In this document: positions 7,194 to 12,918 of the stretch, one piece after another | How the letters are laid out: every line of letters starts with the position of its first letter | Position numbering within the stretch: the first letter of the stretch is position 1 | Origin: Christiangramia sp. | GTDB lineage: Bacteria; Bacteroidota; Bacteroidia; Flavobacteriales; Flavobacteriaceae | Length of the DNA: 12,918 nt | NCBI GenBank assembly: GCA_024635735.1 | Contig: JAGXII010000194.1 | Coordinates: forward strand, 1 to 12,918 | Reading direction: 5' to 3' | Position numbers and translations under genes: made by a program | Notes under the pieces: model-generated | Told to the model about the DNA's origin: nothing | The model's input: the letters and a program-made list of their open reading frames with translations, nothing else | Databases searched by the model: none

Positions 7194-8801
7194 ATGTTTA
7201 ATAAAATAAAATCAATTTTGTTGGTTTTCTTTGGACTCGTCGTTCTTTGGTCATGCGAAAGTGATCTGGACCTCGAGCCGGAAGACACCCGGCAAACATC
7301 AGGAGCTACTTTTGAAGATCCTGCCGCATATAAGCAGTTTTTAGCGAAACTTTATGCCGGATTTGCAGTAAGCGGCCAGGATGGGCCTGCAGGAAATCCA
7401 GACTTAACAGGTTTAGACGAAGGGTTTTCTCAGTACATGCGTTTGTACTGGATGATGGAGGAGTTACCTACCGAGGAGGCTGTAATTGGCTGGAACGATG
7501 GAACTATTAAGGATCTTCACTATCAAAACTGGACATCTGGTAACGAATTTATAAGAACCATGTATTCCAGGATCATGTATCAGATCGCTCAGGCAAACGA
7601 GTTTTTAAGACAAACCAGTGATGAGAATCTTGATGCAAGAGGTGTTGATGCAAGTCTTAAATCGGAAATCGAAGTTTATAGAGCTGAAGCCCGCTTTTTA
7701 AGAGCATTAAGTTACTGGCATGCACTAGACCTTTTTGGAAACCCACCATTTGTTACGGAAGAAGATGAGCCGGGAGCATTCCTGCCTGAACAGACTACAC
7801 GTGCAGAATTATACAGTTATATCGAAAGTGAACTTCTTGACATAGAAGGTGCTTTAAAAGCGCCTATGGCAAATGAATATGGTCGTGCAGATCAGGCTGC
7901 TGCCTGGATGTTGCTTTCAAAGCTTTATCTCAATTCTGAAACCTATACTGGTACAGGTGAGTATGCTGAAGCCGTGAAATATTCAACCAAGGTGATCAAC
8001 GCAGGTTATGAACTTGTAGGAGATTACCAGAAATTGTTCCTGGCAGATAATAATAGCAACGGAGCACAAAAAGAAATCATCTTCCCTATTACTTATGATG
8101 GTATTAATACCCAATCATATGGCGGAATGACATTTATTATTCATGCTGCGGTTGGCGGTGAGATGAATCCAGATAATTTTGGAGTCAATGGCGGATGGGC
8201 TGGTTTAAGAACCACTTCTGGTCTTGTAAACAAATTCCTTGAGGATGATGAAAATCCTATTGAAGAGGTGGCCGATGAACGCGCCATGTTTTTTACCGAA
8301 GGACAATCAAAAGAGATTAATGATATCTCAAGTTTTACTGATGGATATGCCGTTACTAAATACAAAAACGTAGATGTAAATGGCAATGCCGGGTCAGATC
8401 CAACAGGAGATTTCCCTGACAATGATTTCCCGATGTTCCGTCTGGGTGATGCATATTTAATGTATGCCGAAGCTATTCTAAGAACTAATGGAGATAAAGC
8501 TACAGCTGTTTCTTATATAAATGAATTACGCGAAAGAGCTTATGGTGATGACAGTGCAAATATTACCGCTTCTGATCTTACTTTAGATTTTATCTTAAAT
8601 GAAAGAGCCCGTGAATTATACTGGGAAGCTCATAGAAGGACAGATTTGATTCGTTTTGGAGAATTCTCAGACAGTGGCATTTGGCCATACAAAGGTGGTG
8701 TTCCTCAGGGAGCGACTACCGAATCTTTTAGAGATCTCATGCCAATTCCGGCTTCAGATCTTGGTGTAAATACCAATTTAACTCAAAATCCAGGATATTA
8801 A
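7194..8801 (+). CDS. susD: SusD/RagB-family glycan-binding surface lipoprotein
   Basis: A 535-aa lipoprotein that caps SusC and binds the glycan at the cell surface. I place the start at ATG 7194, which gives a compact signal FNKIKSILLVFFGLVVLWSC with the lipidated Cys at residue 21 and an A/T-rich region before it. An in-frame ATG at 7167, overlapping the susC stop as TAATG, would add nine residues (544 aa) and cannot be excluded. Acidic residues follow the Cys (CESDLD), as in surface-exported Bacteroidota lipoproteins. Family hallmarks are the TPR-region motif YRAEARFLRALSYWHALDLFG (about 162-182) and the C-terminal NERARELYWEAHRRTDLIRFG (about 469-489). The end NLTQNPGY is typical of the family. 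It is cotranscribed with susC and followed 16 nt later by the SusE-like gene. Confidence 0.95.
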   Translation: MFNKIKSILLVFFGLVVLWSCESDLDLEPEDTRQTSGATFEDPAAYKQFLAKLYAGFAVSGQDGPAGNPDLTGLDEGFSQYMRLYWMMEELPTEEAVIGWNDGTIKDLHYQNWTSGNEFIRTMYSRIMYQIAQANEFLRQTSDENLDARGVDASLKSEIEVYRAEARFLRALSYWHALDLFGNPPFVTEEDEPGAFLPEQTTRAELYSYIESELLDIEGALKAPMANEYGRADQAAAWMLLSKLYLNSETYTGTGEYAEAVKYSTKVINAGYELVGDYQKLFLADNNSNGAQKEIIFPITYDGINTQSYGGMTFIIHAAVGGEMNPDNFGVNGGWAGLRTTSGLVNKFLEDDENPIEEVADERAMFFTEGQSKEINDISSFTDGYAVTKYKNVDVNGNAGSDPTGDFPDNDFPMFRLGDAYLMYAEAILRTNGDKATAVSYINELRERAYGDDSANITASDLTLDFILNERARELYWEAHRRTDLIRFGEFSDSGIWPYKGGVPQGATTESFRDLMPIPASDLGVNTNLTQNPGY

Positions 8802-8817
8802 TTATAACAAACTCAAA

Positions 8818-9960
8818 ATGAAAAAGTTTTCAATTTTATTAATCACACTAATCGCCCTTGTAGGATTCACTTCCTGTCAACACGACGATGATGTTGTATT
8901 TGTTGCTCAACCAGATGTGGATGGAGTTGCATTTACAAATACCTTTTCAGAAAATTATACGCTTACCAGTCAAACTTCCGGTAACCTTGCCGAAAGATTT
9001 GTTTGGAATGAGGTTGATTTTGATGCCCCCACTACCGTTACTTATGAATTACAAGGTTCTATAGATCCAGATTTCTCAAGTTTTGATGTTATTGGAACCA
9101 CCAGTGAAAACAATCTTGGAGTAAAAATAAGCCAGATGATGGCTCTTGCAGAAGATGCTGGTCTGGATAACGATCCTAATTCAGAGAATCCTAATACCGG
9201 CCAGATCTATTTCAGAGTTCGTGCATACGCAGGAACTGATGGGGGTAACCCTTTAAACACTACTTCTGAAGTGAAGTCTTTAAATGTTATTCTTCCTGAA
9301 GCAACCGAAGAAGGAGCTGAAGAATTTCCTAAGATCTATGTAACTGGAAACTTTGGTGCTGCCAGTGGATATACTTCAGACTGGAGCCCGGAAGCTGGTG
9401 TTCCTTTAGCAGCATCTGCAGCTGGAAAAACAGATTTCGAAGGCTTTATTTATATGAATGTAGAGGCTCCGGAATACAAATTCCTGCCTCAGAATACAGG
9501 ATGGGATGGAGATTACGGTGATGCCGGGGCTGAAAATGGTGCTTATACAGAAGTGCTACTTCAGGATGGTGAAGTAAATGCCGGAACTCCTGATGGAACT
9601 GGTGGATACTTTCTTGTAAAAGCAAATACAGATGAGCTTACTTACTCACTTACTGAAACGAACTGGGGAGTAATTGGAAATGCAACTCCTACAGGATGGG
9701 ATAGCGATACTGATATGACCTATGATGCAGACAACAAAGTTTGGACAGTAACTCTTGACCTAACAGCTCAGGAAGCTCCGGATAACGGAATCAAATTTAG
9801 AGCGAATGATGCCTGGGACCTAAACATAGGTGATAATGGAGCTGATGGAACTATGGAATTCAATGGTGAAAACATCGGAATTGCAGAGTCTGGAAACTAT
9901 ACGATCACTTTAGATCTAAGCAATCCAAGAATGTATACTTATACATTGACCAAAAACTAA
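8818..9960 (+). CDS. susE: SusE/SusF-like outer-membrane starch-binding lipoprotein
   Basis: A 380-aa lipoprotein with signal MKKFSILLITLIALVGFTSC; lipidation is at Cys20, followed by QHDDD, acidic residues typical of surface export. Residues about 35-160 form an N-terminal SusE-type Ig-like region (TYELQGSIDPDFSSF, IYFRVRAYAG). Residues about 172-280 and 281-380 look like two related carbohydrate-binding modules. Each has a GN...W opening, a KF...N.GW/AW strand, a D.GD.GA loop and a closing Y.LT strand. The Trp residues (W189, W229, W294, W309, W333) are candidates for stacking on glucan rings. SusE/SusF proteins bind starch non-catalytically beside SusC and SusD. The length is close to that of Bacteroides SusE. 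The gene lies directly after susD and is followed by a strong terminator. Confidence 0.85.
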   Translation: MKKFSILLITLIALVGFTSCQHDDDVVFVAQPDVDGVAFTNTFSENYTLTSQTSGNLAERFVWNEVDFDAPTTVTYELQGSIDPDFSSFDVIGTTSENNLGVKISQMMALAEDAGLDNDPNSENPNTGQIYFRVRAYAGTDGGNPLNTTSEVKSLNVILPEATEEGAEEFPKIYVTGNFGAASGYTSDWSPEAGVPLAASAAGKTDFEGFIYMNVEAPEYKFLPQNTGWDGDYGDAGAENGAYTEVLLQDGEVNAGTPDGTGGYFLVKANTDELTYSLTETNWGVIGNATPTGWDSDTDMTYDADNKVWTVTLDLTAQEAPDNGIKFRANDAWDLNIGDNGADGTMEFNGENIGIAESGNYTITLDLSNPRMYTYTLTKN

Positions 9961-9977
9961 GAATTAGCTTATTCTTG
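9946..9977 (+). promoter_or_regulatory. Low-confidence promoter for the amylase gene inside the end of susE
   Basis: TTG at 9946-9948 and TATTCTTG at 9970-9977 (7 of 8 to TAnnTTTG) are separated by 21 nt, an acceptable spacing for Bacteroidota promoters. Transcription would start near 9984, inside the hairpin at 9979-10002, which makes the assignment doubtful. It is reported because the 22 nt between the terminator and the amylase ATG leave no other room for a promoter. Confidence 0.18.
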
Positions 9978-9978
9978 A

Positions 9979-10009
9979 GGGGCTATTTAAACAAATAGCC
10001 CCTTTTTTT
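9979..10009 (+). terminator. Intrinsic terminator between susE and the amylase gene
   Basis: GGGGCTATTT and AAATAGCCCC form a perfect 10-bp stem with loop AAAC, followed at once by seven T residues. It begins 18 nt after the susE stop. Because the amylase starts only 22 nt after the T-tract on the same strand, it probably acts as a partial terminator that lowers amylase expression relative to susCDE. Confidence 0.88.
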
Positions 10010-10031
10010 ATCTTTTAACTGCCGTACGATT

Positions 10032-11474
10032 ATGAAAAAAAACAAATTAATTCTATCATTTCTTATTAGCTGTTTCCTGTTTCTTGGGGCATGCTCAAAG
10101 GATGATAGTGTCGACCCAACGGATACCACAGATCAGGAACCTACTCCACAGCCAGAAGAGCCACAAGCCATAAACCTGTCTTCCTTTAGTAATGGAAGTG
10201 GGGTAATGATGCAGGCATTTTACTGGGATGTCGAACCAAGGTTCGAATGGTGGGATAAGCTTTCAGAAAAAGTGCCGGGTTGGGCAGATGCCGGAATCAA
10301 CAGAATCTGGTTACCTGTTGCCTCTAAAGGACAATCAGGAGGTTATTCTATGGGATATGATGTTTCCGATTATTTCGATTTCGGAAATTATGAGCAGCAC
10401 GGTACTGTAGAAACTAGATTTGGATCAAGAGCTGAACTTGAAAATTTAATTTCAACTGCACATTCCAATGATGTTGAAGTGATCGCCGATATTGTTATAA
10501 ATCACAATTCGGGAGGTGGCCTTGAATACAACCCATACAGAGAAAAAGACACCTATACGCTTTTTGATGAAGAGCATGGAAATGCTTCAGGAATGTTCAA
10601 CCGTACTTATGAAGATTTCTATCCTAATAGTGTAAGTGATTACGACCCGGGAAGTCTTTTCTATGCAGAGACAAATCTGGATCATCATAGAGAAAGAGTT
10701 CAGGACTGGCTTTGGAAAAAAGATAATTCCGTAGCTAAATATTATAAAAATGTAATGGGATTTGACGGCTGGCGCTTTGATTATGTTCTGGGCTATGAAC
10801 CATGGGTAGTTAAAGAATGGCTTAATGAAGTTGGTGGATTTTCAGTAGTTGAACTTTGGGATGGAAACGCCAGTGTTCTTAAGGATTATGTGGAAGAAAC
10901 CGGCAGCGGCGCATTTGATTTTGCAACTTTCTATAAGCTCGAAGAAGGACTTGACAGAAATGAAGACCTTACCTATTTGGAAAAAGATATGTTGTGGAAA
11001 ACCTATCCTGAAAAAGCAGTAACTTTTACAGCAAATCATGATACGGAAAAGGATAGCAATGAGGATAATTATATATCTTCAGAAAATAAAGTAAAAGCAT
11101 ACGCATTTATTCTTACGCATCCTGGTTATCCCACAATTTTTTATTCAGATTACGAAAACCCTGATTTTCAGGATGAAATAAAAAACCTTATCGCGATTCA
11201 TAATAGTATCGCCACAGGTGACACAGAAGTTCTTTACGTAGATGATGATGAATATGTTATGAAAAGAAGCGGAAGCGGTTCAAACCCCGGATTAATTCTT
11301 TATATTAGCATCAGCAACAGTACTAAAAGAAGGACTGTAAGTTCAAACTGGAATAATGTTACCCTAATGGATTATAGCGGTAACTCAACATACAACCCTA
11401 CCTCAGATGGAAATGGAAAGGTTACCATTGAAGCACCAGCAAATGGATATGCGATTTGGTCAATCACGAAATAA
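10032..11474 (+). CDS. Surface lipoprotein alpha-amylase, GH13 family, archaeal-like (GH13_7 type)
   Basis: A 480-aa endo-acting alpha-1,4-glucanase that fills the role of SusG. The signal MKKNKLILSFLISCFLFLGAC gives a lipoprotein with Cys21; the following SKDDS fits the flavobacterial surface-export signal (Lys plus acidic residues). A Pro/Thr/Glu-rich linker runs to about residue 48. The (beta/alpha)8 barrel starts at GVMMQAFYWD (57-66). The conserved GH13 regions are DIVINH (153-158), GWRFDYV with nucleophile Asp250 and Arg248, VVELWD with acid/base Glu274, and FTANHD with Asp337, so the catalytic triad is intact. Segments SKGQSGGYSMGYD, TVETRFGS and KAYAFILTHPGYPTIFYSDYE strongly resemble, from memory, the Pyrococcus/Thermococcus alpha-amylases (GH13_7). 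A C-terminal beta-domain from about 395 ends in GYAIWSITK. It lies downstream of a terminator in the susCDE operon and is closed by another terminator. Confidence 0.93.
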   Translation: MKKNKLILSFLISCFLFLGACSKDDSVDPTDTTDQEPTPQPEEPQAINLSSFSNGSGVMMQAFYWDVEPRFEWWDKLSEKVPGWADAGINRIWLPVASKGQSGGYSMGYDVSDYFDFGNYEQHGTVETRFGSRAELENLISTAHSNDVEVIADIVINHNSGGGLEYNPYREKDTYTLFDEEHGNASGMFNRTYEDFYPNSVSDYDPGSLFYAETNLDHHRERVQDWLWKKDNSVAKYYKNVMGFDGWRFDYVLGYEPWVVKEWLNEVGGFSVVELWDGNASVLKDYVEETGSGAFDFATFYKLEEGLDRNEDLTYLEKDMLWKTYPEKAVTFTANHDTEKDSNEDNYISSENKVKAYAFILTHPGYPTIFYSDYENPDFQDEIKNLIAIHNSIATGDTEVLYVDDDEYVMKRSGSGSNPGLILYISISNSTKRRTVSSNWNNVTLMDYSGNSTYNPTSDGNGKVTIEAPANGYAIWSITK

Positions 11475-11514
11475 AGAGTTTATTTTTGAATTTTCATAGG
11501 TGTTAATTCAAAGA

Positions 11515-11546
11515 AGGCTCCGCAGTAGCGGAGCCTCTTTTATTTT
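11515..11546 (+). terminator. Intrinsic terminator after the amylase gene
   Basis: AGGCTCCGC and GCGGAGCCT form a perfect 9-bp GC-rich stem with loop AGTA, followed by CTTTTATTTT. It begins 41 nt after the amylase stop and marks the end of the polysaccharide utilisation locus. Confidence 0.88.
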
Positions 11547-11828
11547 ATACATTTCCTCTTCTTATTATAGCTATTTAAGTCAATCCTTTTCCATTTCTGG
11601 AACCTAATGCTCTCATTCTGCAGAGAGAATAATTATCCAAATCATAGAAACTAAATTTTAATTATTTGTCAACTTTTAATTGTTAGTAAATTTTTATAAT
11701 GTTGACTATCAGTATATTAACACTTTAACCTTGATAACTTTTTCTAAAGGAATTGTTAATTGTCTCATTTCTTTACTTAGCTTTACATTGCTCGAACAAG
11801 AAATATCTAACCTAAAAAATTCATTTCT
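11547..11828. other. Intergenic region before nrdJ, no gene recognised
   Basis: This AT-rich stretch of about 280 nt separates the starch locus from the ribonucleotide reductase gene. I see no credible protein-coding frame, no tRNA and no recognisable B12-riboswitch box. It holds one candidate promoter (11666-11694) and a second weaker one (TTG 11753-11755, 22 nt, TAGCTTTA 11778-11785), which would give a leader of about 37 nt before the ATG. GTCAAC (11668-11673) and GTTGAC (11701-11706) form a short inverted repeat flanking the first candidate's -7 region. Confidence 0.55.
11666..11694 (+). promoter_or_regulatory. Candidate promoter of nrdJ
   Basis: TTG at 11666-11668 is followed after 18 nt by TAAATTTT (11687-11694), 7 of 8 to TAnnTTTG. 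The spacing is one base short of the usual 19-21. It would give a leader of about 130 nt. The short inverted repeat GTCAAC/GTTGAC overlaps and follows it. A competing candidate lies closer to the gene at 11753-11785. Confidence 0.25.
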
Positions 11829-12918
11829 ATGCCTGTACAAGAAAAACCAGTCGTTCCAAAAACATATACCCAGGACCAGGCTTATGAAGCATCTCTAAAA
11901 TATTTTAAAGGAGATGACCTTGCTGCCCGCGTGTGGGTAAACAAATATGCTCTTAAAGATTCCCAGGGTAATATTTATGAACTCACACCAGATGATATGC
12001 ACAGGCGTATCGCTAAGGAAATTGCAAGAGTTGAAAAAAAATATCCAAATCCGCTTAGTGAGAATGAAGTTTTTGACCTTATCAAAAACTTTAAATATAT
12101 CGTTCCACAAGGTAGCCCTATGGCAGGAATTGGTAATCCTTATCAGGTAGGATCTTTATCAAACTGCTTTGTAATTGGTAACGATGGTGATTCAGATTCT
12201 TATGGTGGGATCATGAAAATAGATCAGGAGCAGGTACAGCTTATGAAACGCCGCGGTGGTGTTGGTCATGACCTTTCGCATATACGCCCAAAAGGATCGG
12301 CAGTTAAGAATTCTGCATTAACCTCTACCGGAATCGTTCCTTTTATGGAGCGCTACTCCAATTCTACCCGTGAAGTTGCGCAAGATGGGCGTCGCGGAGC
12401 ATTAATGCTATCGGTTTCTATTAATCATCCGGATGCCGAAGACTTTATTGATGCAAAAATGGAACAGGGCAAAGTTACAGGCGCCAATGTTTCAGTAAGA
12501 ATTGATGATAATTTTATGAGAGCCGTTAAAAACCAAGGTTCTTATACTCAAACATATCCTGTTTTCAGCAAGGAACCAAAGTTCACAAAAGACATTGAAG
12601 CTGAAAAACTCTGGAAAAAGATCGTGCATAATGCATGGCAATCTGCCGAACCAGGAATTCTTTTCTGGGATACGGTGATCAATGAATCTGTACCGGACTG
12701 TTATGCAGATCTCGGCTACAAAACGGTTTCTACAAATCCATGTGGTGAAATACCTCTTTGTCCTTATGATTCCTGCCGTTTACTGGCAATCAACCTATAC
12801 TCGTACGTTGAAGAACCTTTTACTAAAAAAGCAAAATTCAATTACGAACTTTTCAAAAAACATATAGCTGCAGCTCAGAGAATTATGGATGATATCATTG
12901 ATCTGGAACTTGAAAAGA
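11829..12918 (+). CDS. nrdJ: Adenosylcobalamin-dependent (class II) ribonucleotide reductase, N-terminal part
   Basis: The frame opens at ATG 11829 (MPVQEKPVVPKTYTQDQAYE) and runs without a stop through 363 codons to the window edge, so the 3' part is missing. The enzyme reduces ribonucleotides to deoxyribonucleotides in the cytoplasm, using adenosylcobalamin to generate the catalytic thiyl radical. Visible family residues are Cys113 in SLSNCFVIG, one of the redox-active cysteines, and STNPCGEIPL (301-310), which supplies the catalytic Asn303, thiyl Cys305 and Glu307. KRRGGVGHDLSHIRPKGS (140-157) and EVAQDGRRGALML (182-194) are further conserved reductase segments. The Cys after PL (CPYDSCRL) is typical of the B12-dependent group as I remember it, though class I NrdA shares the Asn-Cys-Glu core. 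The class assignment is therefore strong but not absolute. It appears unrelated to the starch locus and has its own upstream region. Confidence 0.9.
   Translation, partial: MPVQEKPVVPKTYTQDQAYEASLKYFKGDDLAARVWVNKYALKDSQGNIYELTPDDMHRRIAKEIARVEKKYPNPLSENEVFDLIKNFKYIVPQGSPMAGIGNPYQVGSLSNCFVIGNDGDSDSYGGIMKIDQEQVQLMKRRGGVGHDLSHIRPKGSAVKNSALTSTGIVPFMERYSNSTREVAQDGRRGALMLSVSINHPDAEDFIDAKMEQGKVTGANVSVRIDDNFMRAVKNQGSYTQTYPVFSKEPKFTKDIEAEKLWKKIVHNAWQSAEPGILFWDTVINESVPDCYADLGYKTVSTNPCGEIPLCPYDSCRLLAINLYSYVEEPFTKKAKFNYELFKKHIAAAQRIMDDIIDLELEK

Noticed and set aside
11680..11898. Plus-strand open frame of 72 codons before and into nrdJ
   Set aside because: It overlaps the well-supported nrdJ start in another frame, has low-complexity AT-driven composition and no recognisable domain or ribosome-binding context.

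Overview
The window looks like a chromosomal piece of a marine-type member of the Flavobacteriaceae (Bacteroidota), with a Gramella/Christiangramia-like gene style. This rests on the adjacent susC/susD pair, lipoprotein signals with acidic residues after the lipobox Cys, A-rich ribosome-binding regions without a clear Shine-Dalgarno sequence, TAnnTTTG-type -7 promoter elements, and low GC content. The genus assignment is inference from gene content, not from a database match.

Most of the window (1-11546) is one polysaccharide utilisation locus for alpha-1,4-glucans (starch, glycogen, maltodextrin). It is divergently organised around a LacI-type regulator. On the minus strand, reading leftward from 4015, come the LacI-family regulator, a GPH/SLC45-like sugar transporter of the major facilitator superfamily, beta-phosphoglucomutase and the N-terminal 230 codons of a GH65 phosphorylase that leaves the window at base 1. 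The last three are tightly coupled, with overlaps of 14 and 4 nt. On the plus strand, reading rightward from 4240, come susC, susD and a SusE-like starch-binding lipoprotein, then a strong hairpin terminator, then a surface-lipoprotein alpha-amylase of the archaeal-like GH13_7 type, closed by a second terminator. A different transcription unit starts at 11829: the first 363 codons of a B12-dependent class II ribonucleotide reductase (nrdJ).

The genes form a nearly complete pathway. The amylase lipoprotein cuts starch at the cell surface, SusD and SusE hold the glucan, and SusC imports oligosaccharides through the outer membrane with TonB energy. The MFS carrier moves maltose (or a similar small product) into the cytoplasm. 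The GH65 enzyme would split it with phosphate into glucose and beta-glucose-1-phosphate, and beta-phosphoglucomutase converts the latter to glucose-6-phosphate. A periplasmic alpha-glucosidase or neopullulanase is not in the window and may lie beyond the left edge.

The most unusual material is regulatory. A near-perfect 16-bp palindrome with a central CpG lies between lacI and susC and is a good LacI-family operator. Separately, an identical 18-bp sequence occurs upstream of both the transporter operon and susC, in each case flanked by an inverted repeat whose arms differ in sequence. Upstream of the transporter this inverted repeat shares an arm with a second palindrome, so the two hairpins are mutually exclusive. 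I found no tRNA, rRNA, CRISPR array, insertion sequence or prophage gene.
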